Positions 12,144 to 25,219 of a stretch of DNA of 64,000 nucleotides are shown here, one piece after another; the stretch's first letter is position 1, and each line of letters starts with the position of its first letter. A model generated the notes under the pieces. The model searched no databases, had not been told where the DNA came from, and worked only from the letters and a program-made list of their open reading frames with translations. The DNA lies in contig NC_053142.1 of the NCBI RefSeq assembly GCF_016808335.1, positions 47,725,795 through 47,789,794 of the forward strand, written 5' to 3'. This DNA comes from Panicum virgatum. Its lineage: Eukaryota; Streptophyta; Magnoliopsida; Poales; Poaceae. The position numbers and the translations under genes are program-made.

Positions 12144-13356
12144 CTCAAGGGAGGGAAATAGTGGTGCCGCTGGAGGAGTCTTGGGCCTAAAACGAACTGC
12201 TATGTTTGACAATGGGAATGAAACAATGGATGCATCCGGATATTATTAAAATTAGAAATCTCTATGGTTTTTTTACCAATCATAATCATGCTTTTCACCA
12301 TCTGGGAGGAGGTAAGAGTAATCCCTCTTTCCTGAAGGAAGCTTAAACTTGCGACCATCTCCTAAATTCTGTCAAAGAAGCAATGCACCCTCATCAGATG
12401 ATCTATTCTGGAAAGCTAATTAGTTGCCCATTTTCTTGATTTTTTTTAAGACTGTTCCAAACAATCAGCCAAAATTCATTCGTGCAATGTTCCTTTCTCC
12501 TTGACCTCCATATGGCATAAATTTGTTTTCTTCTGTTTTGACCTTGGCCTGAAGGCCATCCCTAATGGTTTCCATATGACGTTTTGGCAGAGGCGTGGAC
12601 GCATGGCGTGTCAGATTCAGAAATCCGAATCATGGAGAATTAAACAGGAGCTGGAAGGTTCTTCACGTCTGATTCTCTTCTCGCCTTGACGTCTTCCCTT
12701 CTAGGTCCGGGCTGGCGTTCGGCTTCTCCCGCGCCGCTCGTGTCTTCATCTAGGCCGGTGCCGACCACGAGAGGTTGCAGCTTCATCTCAAAGAGACTAG
12801 ATACCTTCTCCATCAGCTCTTCCAGGAATGGCCCGTCGATGTCCTGGGTTGCGCGTGCGCGTGTTCTTCAGCCCTGCAAAGCCGTCAGGAATGCCTGACT
12901 CCCTGACGCCACTGTGTTGCCTCTGTCCCCACACTCTCACGGAGTCACGGGCCGAGGTATTCCTTCTCAAACAGGGGAATTGCCTTCTCCGCATCCTTCC
13001 GGCGTCAGCTACGAGCCGCGCTGCGCCGGCCATGGCTTCCAGGCGCCGGGAAGAGGGGGAACAAGGAGCAGAAGAAGTACGCGCAGCAGAAGTACGCATA
13101 TCACAGGTCCAATTTCTAATTGCAACTGTGTCCAAAAGATCGCTGAGAGTGACATTCTGACATCCAGATGACACGAAGTACGCAGAAAGGATGAGATTAG
13201 CATAACAGAGTTTGGTTTGTTCATTACTACGCTTACGCATCCTTCTTCACTTATTCCCACTTGCCCACATTACACATTACAGATAGTAAACATCTCTGCC
13301 TGCGACAGTGCATCAAGTTGATTCAAAGCAGCCTCTGCTATGCTCGACAAGTTGAT
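12144..13356. other. Unassigned DNA; weak coding-like stretch on the minus strand
   Basis: A minus-strand open frame across about 12660-12850 includes a segment with hydrophobic and acidic spacing that looks more protein-like than its neighbours, but the frame is not continuous with the larger minus frame at 12797-13240 and no family is recognised. The rest has nothing I can support. Confidence 0.35.
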
Positions 13357-13359
13357 TCA

Positions 13360-13584
<225 letters not shown>

Positions 13585-13595
13585 TCAGATATCCA

Positions 13596-13640
13596 ACTAG
13601 AAAGGTCCGCGGCTTTGCCGCGTGGGTTCCATATTTTGCA
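13596..13640 (-). mobile_element. Helitron-type 3' end on the minus strand
   Basis: Read on the minus strand, a hairpin CGCGGC-AAA-GCCGCG is followed within about nine bases by CTAGT and then T. This is the canonical Helitron terminus. The element body would extend to the right of this point on the plus strand, towards about 14 kb. Its 5' TC end was not located, so only the terminus is annotated. Confidence 0.6.
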
Positions 13641-13780
13641 TCGTAGGTTTGTAGTTCATGCAGACTTTAGTTCATGCATATAATAATTATAGTATATTTT
13701 GGGTCTAGAAAATAAGGGTTGTACCACTTGGTTTTATTCAGCAGGATGATCCCTTCATTGAAAGGATTAGATTATCAGGT

Positions 13781-13974
13781 ATGCAAAATTAGCCTTGAAG
13801 TGATAACAACATACACATATACTGCTGAGAAGGTTGATGTTATCTTTTCTATAATTGAACATCATTCAATGTATATATGCAAAATTAGCCTTGAAGTGAT
13901 AACAACATACACATATACTGCTGAGAAGGTTGATGTTATCTTTTCTATAATTGAACATCAATCAATGTATATTT
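13781..13974. repeat. 97-bp tandem duplication
   Basis: ATGCAAAATTAGCCTTGAAG starts at 13781 and again at 13878, and the two units differ at only one position that I can see (near the CATTCAATG/CAATCAATG end). The duplication is recent. It lies just inside the minus-strand Helitron-type terminus and creates a short in-frame repeat that has no sign of being coding. Confidence 0.9.
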
Positions 13975-14377
13975 ATTTTTATCTAATAGAAAAATGTAGA
14001 TGTATCATACCTGGAGTACATCTAAAAATAGCTTTTGGAATCTCACCATCCCGAACTTAAACAAATTAGTCCAGATTGAGTGAACACTTCATTTCGCAAC
14101 AACTAATAATTCACCAAAGAATATTGAAAGATCTTAGTATCACTGTGGTCAAGTCCACTAATATCTCCTGCTTATGGTGGCAACCTAAGCATTGAAAACC
14201 AAACACAGAGGGTCGAGTGAGGAAAGGGTTAAAGCAGCTAGATAATTGAATTACTGAAGCTCCTTGTGATGGGGTGGTTGACCTGTGGCTTCCTGCAACA
14301 ACTTGCTAACAGGTTGTGGAAAAAAAATATATCTTTCTTCCAAAATCCGGCAGCCGAAGAGAGGAAAAAACATAGAT

Positions 14378-14585
14378 CGCCCAATCTTTTTCATGAATCG
14401 AGTGAAACAACTTGCTAGAGAGGCTAATCGTTCCCGAGATCACCCAAAATGTAACCTTCAGCAAGAAATCAGGGAGGGAGCCGCCCAATCTTTTTTGTGA
14501 ATCGAGTGAAAGAACTTGCTAGAGAGGATAATCGTTCCCGAGATCACCCAAAATCTGACCTTGGGCAAGAAACCGTGGAGGGAGC
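14378..14585. repeat. 104-bp tandem duplication
   Basis: The unit starting CGCCCAATCTTTTTCATGAA at 14378 recurs as CGCCCAATCTTTTTTGTGAA at 14482, each followed by AACTTGCTAGAGAGG and TCGTTCCCGAGATCACCCAA. The copies differ by several substitutions, so the event is older than the 97-bp duplication next to it. Confidence 0.85.
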
Positions 14586-14599
14586 AACCAAGAACTCAG

Positions 14600-15400
14600 G
14601 AGATCCATGGGCTCACCTCGGTTGTGATGGTGAAGCGGCGGAGCGGCGGCGGCGGCGTTGCGGTTGCGCGTGGCCATCTCGTCCTCGTCCTCGCGCTGGC
14701 TGAAGATCCGGAGGGCACAGAGGTGAAGAAAGACTGGATGGAGGGCTCGCCGCCTGCGCCCCCTCCTCTTCCCCGCCGGCGACGGGCGCATCCTGCTTCC
14801 CCTTGGGCGAGTCAGCCAGGTTGTAACGGCGCTTGTGGAGCTGCGCCGCCAAGTCCTCACATGAGCCAGAGCTGTTCACGGCGCCGGCGGGCCCGGGGCT
14901 TGCCGGGACCCCTTGTGGTGCTGTTGCTTGCGCGGGATACGATGCTACTGGCAGAGCCGTCGGCCCTTGGTGACCGGCTCGGCCGGCCGAGGATGGGGAA
15001 GAGGCGTGATGGCGCTGACGAGCGCGCGTCGCGCGGCGGTGCCGACCGTGCGCCCGATCGGACTGCCAGAAAAAATATGTGGACATGGCACACTGGTTGG
15101 CCTCGATTTGGTGCGCGAATCCGGCGTCGATCCGGCGGCCCAAGCAGGGGCCTGCACCGTTAGCACCGGCATGGGGGGCGGCGGCGGTGGCGATGTCCAG
15201 GAGGAGAAAGGGGAAGAGGAAGCGGAAGAGGGACTTCGGGTTGATTTCGACGAAGATCGAGGGCATTTTTTCAAAATGGTCAGAATTCGCCCGATCTGGA
15301 CCGTGCCTACGCCCGATCTGACGGCCGCGAAAAACGGGCGACGTGGCCATGCTCGCCGCCGACCTTTTGTTGCGCGAATCGTTTTTAGAGATTGTACAGA
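14600..15400. other. GC-rich patch inside the ITPK remnant, no gene supported
   Basis: Long open frames occur on both strands at once, with Arg/Pro/Ala-rich translations. One minus-strand frame runs from the ITPK exon into this patch, which shows that its openness comes from composition. It may be a CpG-rich gene 5' end or captured DNA that invaded the ITPK remnant. I recognise no domain. Confidence 0.4.
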
Positions 15401-15672
15401 TTCTAATTAGAGTAGCAGGAACATAATTTTTTTCTTTGAAATAAAAAGTAGTAGGAGCATAATGGCTTGTAGGCTGTAGCCGTACTGTAGATATAAAGGG
15501 CCAGAGTAATCCCTTCAGAAATTTTGCAGCCTCTTCCACTAAATTAGTATCCACTGATTTGCTGTCTTGCACCCTCGTTTGCAGTTGCTGCTCCTTAGTA
15601 GCCACAGGAAGAGTCTTCAAACTGGCAGAAGCCGAATCGAAGCTTAATTCAGTGTCAGGCTCGGAACGGTCC

Positions 15673-17323
15673 CTGATAATGAAGCAATCCACCAATCATA
15701 TGTGTAATGTTTAATTTTTTTAAAAAAAAACTGTAATGTTTCTTCTCATGTAAACATCACACAGGTCTGTTCACAGTTAAACTCCATTTCGCCTCGCATT
15801 TTCGCCTCGTATGTTTGAAACAAGGGGCAGCGCTGGCGAGAGCAAGCTTGTTGGCGAGAGCATTATTTGGAATCTGGCTTCAGGCGTCTGCTCCATTGCA
15901 AATTTGCAATCAGCTATGCTGTCCAAAAGGAATACCATGATTGGTGCATGCTTGGGCCCATGTTGCCACTTGCCAATGGCAGCCAAAGAATTGTGCGTTG
16001 ATCAAGACACTGTTGTGTCCTACAAAAAGATTCTTTCCAGGCATTACAATGCGATAGCTACTGGTCAGAGACTCAGAGGGAATTCCTCAAAACGAGAGCC
16101 CTCCTCTATCTGATTGTTCTAACGGTCTCTTGCCATTGGAGTGCTCCTAAACTGGCTCACACAGTGTGGTTACTAGTCTAGGCACTATTTGCTGGCGAAG
16201 TGCCGAAGTGTGCCGCCCACTTTCGCCATGGATTTATGCACCAAACAATCATTTGTGGTCCATTCCAAGGTTAGGATTGATTATCACCGCTCAATTCAGG
16301 AGTATTACGAGCTGCTGATAAGACAAAACAAAGCGGAAGCAGCTGTTTGGTGCATTGGAGTTGAAGTGGAGGTTTTTTTTATTATTATTATGAGGAGGAC
16401 CCTCTCCTTCTGTACGACTGAAACAAACGGGACGGGCTGGCCAGAGGATCTTGCTGCTTACTCCAAGACTGGTATTTCTGCAGATCCATGGGCTCAAGGT
16501 AGTAGCTGCTGTCATCAAGGTCAACGAACACCGTAACTGCATTCACCCGTCTCCTTGTTTTCAACTTTCAACGCCCCACCTTTATCTTGCAAGAGACAGT
16601 TAATAACGGGACCAGAACCTAGGACAGTACAAAAAAGTCAGTTTGGAATGAATTATGTGCTAATCATACTTTCTTTGACCAACCAAAGATGGCTACAGAA
16701 CTAGTATAGTACTATAATACACAGGAAAAATGTACAGATGTGTTTTGAAGGTGAGTTTGAGATTTGGACTCATCCCCTTAACTAGACTAATCAAACATAT
16801 GCATGGATGGACCACGCACTCGGTCTGCGACTCATCATCAAGCTACTTCTTGAGTGCCACTGCTGATGCCTGATGCCGGCCAAGGCCAAGCACCGTGGCC
16901 ACCAGATTGGACCACAGTGTTTAAGGCGACCAGTGTTTGAAGCCAATAAATGTCTGAGGCCACAGTACAACAGATCAAATAGACGGACACCAATTCAATG
17001 AGCTCGACTAGGCTTCGTACCAGTACGAATGCAGCTATGCAGATCTCATTCACTCACATGTTAATCTCCGGAGTCCAAAGAAGAACAAATCGTTCCTCAC
17101 ATGTCCAAATTTTGCTACCAGTAATCGGTGAATCCGAACGCCCGAACCATGGCCAGTCGTCACAAAATCCCAGTGAGGTCAACTGGCACGGCAGCAGCAG
17201 CCAGTATAAAACCAACTGCGTACGATGCCCACGAGGGCAAACTTTGGTCAAATTTTGCAGATGCCGAAGCGGCTAGCGGACGAAAGTATATTCAATTTCA
17301 TAGTCACTGGCAGCGTCCAAAAC
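15673..17323. other. Unassigned intergenic DNA
   Basis: I searched this stretch for upstream ITPK exons on the minus strand and found none. A minus-strand stretch at about 16420-16540 reads as a short Asp/Tyr-rich peptide with a coding-like look but has no recognised family. A TTATTATTATTATG run occurs near 16380. Confidence 0.4.
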
Positions 17324-17651
17324 CGGGGCTCTGTTTGGTTTGGTCCGTAGCACATTTAGCACAAATTTTAACTAATAATTAAGAGTATTAAATAAGAAAT
17401 AAAGACAATTTGCAAAACTAACTCCACAACTTTGTGCTACTTCGCGAGATGAATCTAACGAGGTCGTTGAGCGCACGCTTAGAAAATAGTTACAGTAGCA
17501 TTACTGTAGTCAATCATAAATTTTTCTGGTGCATTAGATTCGTCGCACAAAATTACACTAATTTATAAATTTTTTTTGCAAATAGAATTCGTTTAATTTT
17601 CTATACATAAAAAAACTCTGTTCATAGCATAGGGGAACCAAACGGGGCCCG
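17324..17651. mobile_element. Grass MITE with CCGGGGC...GTTTGGTT ends
   Basis: The left end CCGGGGCTCTGTTTGGTT and the inverted right end CCGGGCCCCGTTTGGTTCC form an imperfect terminal repeat. The interior contains CGCGAGATGAATCTAACGAG and GATTCGTCGCA, motifs I recall from this MITE family in grasses. No coding capacity is present. Confidence 0.7.
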
Positions 17652-18059
17652 GGTCTTGTGACACACTGACACTGGACATGAGAGGATAGAGGGGCATAGG
17701 GCTCGCGTGAGCGCATGATGACATGAGATGCCCCGATGGGCCGGTGAAAAGGCCAAGACCGGACCAATAAAAATTTGCCCAGGGGCAGACACGGGCAGCA
17801 GCGCCACGCTGACACAGAAAGATGTGGCGGGGCAGCAGCATCCTCCCGCCGCCGTCCCCGCCCATCCCTCCCTGCTTGTGATGGAGGGGCTGCTCCTTGC
17901 GTGCAGTGGTAGGGTTCCAGTCTCCAGTCTAGGGACCTCTGTTTGACCACCATTGTTTATACCACAACCAAAAGGAATAGCATTAGTTTGGAGCTTTGGG
18001 CTGTGGAGTGTTAAAGGTGCACACATCTCTAGGAAAGGGGTTAGCTTTCTTAAACTATG

Positions 18060-18210
18060 TTTGCTTCATCTTCGCTGCATCCAACCAACAGTATTTCTCA
18101 CACACACAAAATCAGCACTAATTACCAGCACCAGCCAGCCAGCAATACTTTTCTCTCACAAAAAATTAACACCAGCCATCAGCACCAGTCAGCCGAACAC
18201 GATGTTAATC
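18060..18210. repeat. Diverged copy of the 87-bp TTA-flanked MITE family
   Basis: CGCTGCATCCAACCAACAG, ACTTTTCTCTCACAAA, ACACCAGCCATCAGCACCAG and CCGAACACGATGTTAATC parallel the element at 6821-6907. An internal portion appears twice (CAGCACTAATTACCAGCACC and the later ACACCAGCC stretch), so this copy has grown by internal duplication. Confidence 0.55.
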
Positions 18211-18449
18211 TCTATTGTTACGCTAGTATAATGCTACTGTGCAGAAAGGATAACCTTGTGTAATAACAGGAGAAAAGGTTAAGTGATTTACTGGTAAAGG
18301 CTGAAACTGTAAAGAGGATGGACACTTTCTGTGTAGAACAAAAGGTCGGCTTAAGGTTGCTGGTACGACCCCTAGTTCAGTTGCACATGTATGAGTTTCT
18401 AGGGCAGTGCTTGGCGCCAGCTTTGAATGTGCTCATTGACGAGACATTT

Positions 18450-18662
18450 GGGTCTTGTTCAGTTCACTTTAAAATTTCAAAATTTTACAAAGAATCTTTC
18501 AACGTATGCATGAAGTATTAAATGTAGCTAAATAAAATAATTAATTATATAATTTATCTATTTTTTGAGTCTAATTAATCCATAGTGGGATAATAATTAT
18601 TAAATATAAACGAAAGTGATACGGTACTTTACATCCAAAACTTTATGGATCTAAACAAGACC
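18450..18662. mobile_element. Short MITE 5' of the remorin gene
   Basis: The ends GGGTCTTGTTCAG and ATCTAAACAAGACC are inverted to each other. The interior is AT-rich (TTAATTATATAATTTATC). It lies about 270 bases upstream of the remorin start codon, so it may overlap the promoter. No coding capacity is present. Confidence 0.65.
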
Positions 18663-18934
18663 TTGTATTTGTGTGAAAGAAAAAGGTAAAGGTTTATGGA
18701 AAGAAATTTCTCATGGATAGAGGAAGTGAGAAACTGACCTGTGGACTCCTGTCTAGTAGTCTAGTAGCTCTGAAGGACTAAAAACACGAGACGTGACATC
18801 GCCTTGTTTAGATCTCAGCTATCCCAGTCCTGTTCTGGACCTCTGGTACTGGTGTTCTCCTCCCCTCTCACTCTTCAGTAGTCAGTACTCACCCTCCCTT
18901 TCGCTGACCACTCACACCCACCCTGCAAGGAAGA

Positions 18935-21734
18935 ATGGAGTACGAGAGGATTCATCAGAAAGCCCAGGTATGAACTCTACGCAAGCCAGTGCTGCATTTG
19001 ATCTAAGCATCTTGCTGGCCACTCAATTAGCATTGTAGTTCATCAAGTGAGTGCGGCTTTTATCCCTTCGTTTTCCTGACTGCGTTTCCTTTCCTTTCTT
19101 TGGGGACTTCGTTTTATTGCAATAGATGTGAAATCTTCGAAACAAAAGATGTGAACTCTTGCCCCGTTGCCAGTTTCTCCATTTCTTTGGGCAAACCACG
19201 AAGCGTTTTTTTTTTCCTGAAGCGCATGAAGCGATAATGGCTTAGTACAATGTCAGTTACCAGTTTCCAGAGTTTCTGGTCAATCTGCTTCCTAAATGGA
19301 GGTGGAGACTGGAGACCACAGTTCAATAGGGGCAAAAGAATCTCTTTCGCCATGTAGTGCAGACATAGCTGAAATGCTTAATCAAGAATTTGGTGCCGTG
19401 ACAATACATCTTAGTAGTTAGCAAAGTGTTTGCGATGATTTCACTCATTTGCAGCAGTTAACTTTTGGCATCTTGTTCCTGGCTGAGATATGAGCAGTAT
19501 CCTTCCACTAAATCTCAGCTGTGGTTCACATCTAGTTCTGTAGAGTGCTGCACTGCCCTTTGGCTATCTTCTATGGTAGCATATTTTCCAAGGTTTTGGT
19601 TTGCATGTGTGCAAAAGTTACCACCTTGATTGCATTATTATCAGTTGCTGAGAAAAAACTTACAGGCTTGAGGTTCCTGCAGGCTGGTGCCCTTTCTCCA
19701 ACAAAGCTAAGGATGAAGATTATGGGGGCCCACAATCGAGTAAGAGTTATCACCAGCAACTCATCATCGCGAACATCACCTGCAAAAAACGTTGAAGCGT
19801 CACAAGCGCAGAACAGGTTACTAGTCTGTGATGTTCTTGAAGAAGGTACAGAGTACAGACGAATTGACCATTTATTTGTTACCCTTTTTTTCCTGGCTAA
19901 GTCAATAAACACATCATTCTTGTTCTGCAACAGTTTCAGACAACTCAGATGGCACCAAACACCCTTCAGAAATTAACAAAACTGAAGCTGTAGGAAAGGA
20001 TTCAGCCTTATATGTCAATAAGGTTCAGAACACTTCCAAGAGTTCAGTTCCCCAACCAGCAACAAGCAACTCGAGCATGATACATCCAGTGAGACCTGTG
20101 GAAGAAGACAGTGCTGAATGTCATAATGGGCTTGACAATGCTAGTACTAGTAGCTTTGAGTTCCATGGAGGTGACAAGCCGGCGACGCAGAATCCAGCAG
20201 CGGGGTATTTCTCCAGACAGGCTTCCTCGAAGTGGAATGACGCTGAGAAATGGATCGTGAACCGGCAGAATGTTAATCAGAACATCTCCAAAGGCACAGC
20301 ACAGAATCAGACTGTACACCAGATGAATTCTGCTGCAGCCAGGGGCGTCATTGTGCCCAAAATTTCTGGTCGCCCTGTGCAGAAAATGAAGAGAGTGAAT
20401 CCAGCTTTGTCTGCTCCACGTAGCATATTAGAGAGGTTATCTTTTGCTTCGTATCAGCCAAAGTTGGTTAGGCATGCTGATGTCTGTCCAGTTAGTAGTT
20501 CTAGTGCTACCCCCGAGTATCACAAGGCAACTGATACTGGTTCAGAAATAGAAGTGAAGCCCTGCAACGAACCAAAGGGTAACTTTTTTGCCTATATTAG
20601 CCAGAAGATTGTAACATGAAGCAATTATAGAATATTGAAGATAAACATTTGTTTTCAAAACATTCTTAAACTTGTGTGAATTGTTATGTGCAGCTATTTC
20701 AACAGTTCAGTCAGTGTCCGTGAGAGATGTTGGCACAGAAATGACTCCGATACCTAGTCAGGAACCTTCAAGGACGGGAACTCCACTTGGGTCAATGACT
20801 CCAACTCGAAGCCCTAATTGTTCGATACCATCAACACCTGTAGGAGGGAGGTCAGTAGCATCACCTGGAGAAGACAACACAGATGATGGACCATATTTCA
20901 ACAGAAAAGGTGGTACACATGGAAATGAATTGTCAGATACTGAAATGAGGCTCAAGACAAGGCAAGAAATTGCCGCTCTCGGTATACAGCTAGGTAAGAT
21001 GAACATTGCTACATGGGCCAGAAAAGAAGAGCTAGAACTAGTCTCTGCAGCACCGAGCATTGCTGATTTGGAGCAGATGAAGAAGGAATATGCTTCCCGT
21101 GCTGCATCATATGAGGAGGCAGAAAATACTAAACATACAGCAAGGTATTATTCTGTGAATATTTGATCAGTCTTGTTGGTTTCATCTGCTATTGACTTAA
21201 AGATAGAACAAAAAAAAACTCTAAATATTAGTTTTGCTCATCTCGTCATGTAATGGAGATTATATTCCTCAGATTCAAAAAGGAAGAGGTGAAGATTGAA
21301 GCTTGGGAAAGTCGTCAAAGAGCAAAAATTGAATCTGAAATGAGAAGAATAGAGGTACATTTCCACTTTGCATGTTATCCCCAGTTCACCTGCCTTTCCT
21401 TTTTGAAAATGGAGTGGAGCTGGCTTTCTTTGCATAAAATTCTTGCTCAAATTTTTGTATGCATTAATCTTGCATATCTAGTAGTGTGCTAGTAACACTG
21501 AAAATCGCTTTATGAAAGGAATGTGCTGAGAGAATGAGAAGTGAGGCCATGGCGAAGATGGCTGAAAAGCTAGAGATGACACGCCGCATCGCTGAAGAGA
21601 AACGAGCTTCAGCCAATGCCAAAATGAACCAGCAAGCAGCAATAGCAGTTCAGAAGGCTGAGAAGATTCGCCAAACAGGAGGAGTTCCAGGATCAAATAT
21701 CCTATGCTGCAGTGGCTACTTCTGTGGACCTTAG
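18935..21734 (+). CDS. Remorin family protein with long N-terminal region
   Basis: Six coding exons: 18935-18967, 19683-19845, 19934-20578, 20694-21144, 21273-21354 and 21519-21734. All have GT-AG junctions and consistent phase, giving 529 residues. Remorins are plant-specific proteins of plasma-membrane nanodomains. The C-terminal remorin domain (about residues 410-515) is clear: EELELVSAAPSIADLEQMKK, then a long Glu/Lys/Arg coiled coil (EEVKIEAWESRQRAKIESEM, AERMRSEAMAKMAEK). The protein ends in NILCCSGYFCGP, a Cys-rich tail of the kind that anchors remorins to the membrane, probably by acylation. Residues about 295-332 are rich in SP/TP sites and likely phosphorylated. The first exon codes for only 11 residues and is followed by a 715-bp intron; MEYERIHQ is a usual start for long-N-terminus remorins. 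I am confident in the family; the subgroup (group 6-like) is inferred from length. Confidence 0.93.
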
Positions 21735-23680
21735 TAGATATTCAACAAATAGTATGTTGAATGTAGTGGTGGGAAATCTAAACTCCACCCTCTAAATCAG
21801 CATTCCTTGATTTTAGTGTGGAAACGGGAATGTCTGGTTAGGTATTCAGATACAAACAAATTCTTGTTTGTCATGTAAATTATTCCAATGCATTTTTTTT
21901 TATCTTGGCCAGTGTAAAAAGCACCCAGTTAATTGTTGGCCAATGAAGAAGTCCTCAATCAGTAGAAAGGAGAGATGACGAGCTGTGATTGACAACATTT
22001 TACAGGGCCGAAAAACCATAATGGTTAGGCTGTGTCAGTAAAAGCTTTAAGATTAGTTAACTAAGTTACTTTCCCTCTTTCCTTTTGTTGACTATGTGAG
22101 AGCTAGCTAACGTGATGACAGCTCAGGCAAAGAAAGCGGTTAATGCTCACTTAACAGCATTGTATCACAGCAGAGAATATATGGTGGCCTACAAAGTTAG
22201 AGGTTTAATTCCTTTCCTCTTCATTATGCTATTTCTGGACTGTTCAGTCCCCGAACACATTACAAAAAAATCCTGAATTGCAGCAAAAAAGCGCATTGAG
22301 CAGTAAATCCCAAAATCAAAGATGAGATGAAAGGACAAAAAAAAACGACGACGAAAGTGCAATGAAAGTTTTTATAAAGCTCGCAAACAGGCTCAGTTTC
22401 AGACCACCGTGTGTATCTTCACGGTGCAGAACAGACTAGCGACAAGCCAGCAATCAGTTGATGCAAAGTTGTACCTTCACCGTTCAGAACAGAGTAGCTA
22501 GAAATCAATTGATGCAAAGTTGACATTTGCATTTGTAATTCTTCCAGTACTGCTAAAGCAACTGAAAAAAAACATGATTTCTTCCAAGCAACTGAAACAT
22601 ATTTTTATCGAGGTGATCAAAATGAGTTACATTATGTCTCATCAATATAAAAGGAGCAAAGCTAAACTACTTCTGCAATCAACAACCTTTTAGCTCTTTA
22701 GCAAGACCATATCGACAACGTCCAGGTCTCCAGGACATGGTTTTCTGTGTATCTAATTCATAACACACCGAAGTAGATGAGGGCCATCAGTAAACAGAAA
22801 TGTTTGTCAAAAACTGAGGGCTGGAAAGCATTGGATGAGGTTCCAAATGCTCCCAGTTTGACAGAAGTGTCTGCCTGTCTGGTTGTATCCTAACACATCC
22901 ACAATACTGTACCACTGACATAGTCACATAGAGCATTGATTATTTGAACAGAAAATGTGCTTAAGAAAATAAGCTATGCAAAGTTGAAGAGCTCTCGTTG
23001 AACCATAACAACAACGAAACAAGATACAAACCTCCAAATGTAACTGATAGGGTAGGAATTGATCAGCTTACTGTGGTTCTAACTTTTCAGAGATTGGAGC
23101 ACCCTCTTCCCCTCAACATAAATGATTGGACGACTTCTCTGCATACCAGTAAACTCTGCGATAGTATTACTTTGCAGAACATTAGACTGATATAGTAAAC
23201 TCTGCATATGGAACTTACAACTGCACAATACTAGTAAATTCGGATTGCTCGCATCCAAATCAGGCAAACAAGTGTTGAACACGTCTCTATCGGTAAAGCA
23301 TTATTGTGCCTCGAAAACAAGTGTTGGCATGGCATGCACACTAGCGTGGTATGATCACTTACCCGCGCATAGGCCCTAGAAAAGCATGGCTGATCAAGGA
23401 AGAAAATTTGCAGAGTCTAATCAGCTTATCTCAATCAAGCTTCTGCAAATGGCAAGGCATACACCCCTATTTTGTATTCCAAATTGTTGAATCGAGCACA
23501 GGAAGGCAACGGTCATCAGAAATAATGCATCACAAACAGTAACTGGATAGCCATGTTTAAATTCTCTAACAAGACATTACATACAACAACACAACCTATT
23601 ATTGTTGATAAAATCCGCAATTTGTGGCATTGTGACTGCTTGTATTCAGGTTAAGGACTTGGGACATTCTGATCACTTGG
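21735..23680. other. 3' flank of the remorin gene and intergenic DNA
   Basis: The first 150-200 bases are presumably 3' UTR. The remainder has only short open frames and no recognised domain or transposon end. A repeated TGATGCAAAGTTG motif occurs near 22460 and 22510, each following a TTCACGGTGCAGAACAGA-type stretch, which indicates a small local duplication. Confidence 0.45.
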
Positions 23681-24260
23681 ATGAAAATATCAAAAACACA
23701 GACAATCGTACTCTACGAGAAGTTTGTAATATTCGAAACGACAGGTAAAAATTGCAAATTAAATCCAACCATTAGGGGACGTGATCTCACCACAAAAGCA
23801 CCCAACTGCGCAGCACCGCGCGCGAATGGACAAAGCGGCTCGGGAAGGCAAGGGTTACCTTTGTGTGAGGGGAACGTGAAGATTCCAGCAACATTTTGCA
23901 CTGGCTTGAACTTGTGGGAAAATTGCGAGGGCCTTCGTGTGGATTGCGATCCCCGACGAACAGAAACGGGGGGCGACAGGCGTCGCCTCCCCGTCTCGAT
24001 CTCCACTGCCGGCTCCTTCTCCCTCCGCTCGGCAACCGTCCAGCGTCTTGGAGCCGTTCAAGAGCGAGCCCGAGGGGTACTCCCGGTCGTTGCGCCATCG
24101 ACAGCCCATCCTGCGCTGGCTCGGGCGCAATCTGCTTCGTGCCGCTGCCGCCATCGCTGGTCTGACTCCTCGTCTAGAGCGGAACTCGAGCGGGCGACTG
24201 AAAAAGAAAAAAAAAATAGAGACAGCTGAGTTTGCGAAGAGCTCCCTGTTCTTTTGTTCA
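23681..24260 (-). other. Possible first exon of an unidentified minus-strand transcript
   Basis: On the minus strand a GC-rich open frame begins with ATG at about 24154 and reaches an AAAG|GTAACC splice donor near 23857 after about 99 codons. The peptide is Arg/Ser/Gly-rich with no known domain. A GC-rich 5' end followed by a donor is a common grass gene layout, but I found no convincing downstream coding exon, so this may be a non-coding transcript, a decayed gene or chance. Confidence 0.3.
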
Positions 24261-25219
24261 TTTCTACATTTCAGTCCAGTAAAACCTCTACTACTCAGCA
24301 GGGCCCTTTTTTTTTGGGTCGATTCGAGTACTCAAGAGTAGCAAGGCCCATTTGGCAAAAGACTTACTATACATTATTAGCCAATTTAGAATCCAATTAT
24401 TTTCCGCGAGGAAGTGGTGGAAGATGTTTTTAAGCATAGTCCAATGACTTAGTAAGATCTAATTTTCCATTTTAAATTGTTTATATCCTGACAAATTTAC
24501 AGTCATGTTGGATGCGCTGAAACTATGTTTCAGTGCTTTCCAAGAATAAATATAAAGAAATTTGAATCTATTTGGTGTACATAATATATTCTGCTTTGAG
24601 ATTTTTGGCCATGATAAATAAGTTATATATAATTACTCTGTTCGGCTGGAGAAAAGTATCTGTTTCATAAATGCGGACAACGTTATCCTAAACGCTAAAT
24701 ATAGTTGTTTATTCGGGATAAACGCTATTTGATGTTCATTTTTGTGTTTTTTTAGTTGTGCTCTTTTTTCTAGACGAGGATTGTCATGTTCTAGAAGGTT
24801 TCTCCACACACACCCCCTTTTTTATGAATTGGATAAACAATATTAAGCCTCTTTCAAGTTAAATGTTAGTCGGTGTACAATAGTTTGGCATGGAGTCTAC
24901 GTTATAAGATGATTCTCTCAAAAACTATGCTTGCAATCAAATCTTAATGGGCAACATATGTCATCTCTGGCTCTCTCTAATTGAAAATGCTAGAAATTTA
25001 ACGGTTCTACCTCGTGTGTGTATACCCTCAAAAAGAGGATGGAAATGCATTAGTCCTCTTACCCACTTTCCGCATGCCTTCGGAAAGCTAAGATGTTCCA
25101 TTTTGTTTTCTCCACCTAGAACTTAATACGCGCGCTGAACTTAATCTTTTTATGCGTGCTAGATCACATCCTCAGGACACAATATGTAATCCAAGTTGAC
25201 ATTTGTAGGTGGACAAACC
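24261..25219. other. AT-rich intergenic DNA left of the Copia element
   Basis: No gene, RNA or repeat terminus could be supported. The last five bases, AAACC, are the likely left target-site copy for the Copia insertion. Confidence 0.5.

Noticed and set aside
14613..15695. 360-codon minus-strand frame
   Set aside because: Only its first part is real (the ITPK exon). The rest is GC-rich read-through past the place where the conserved kinase sequence breaks.
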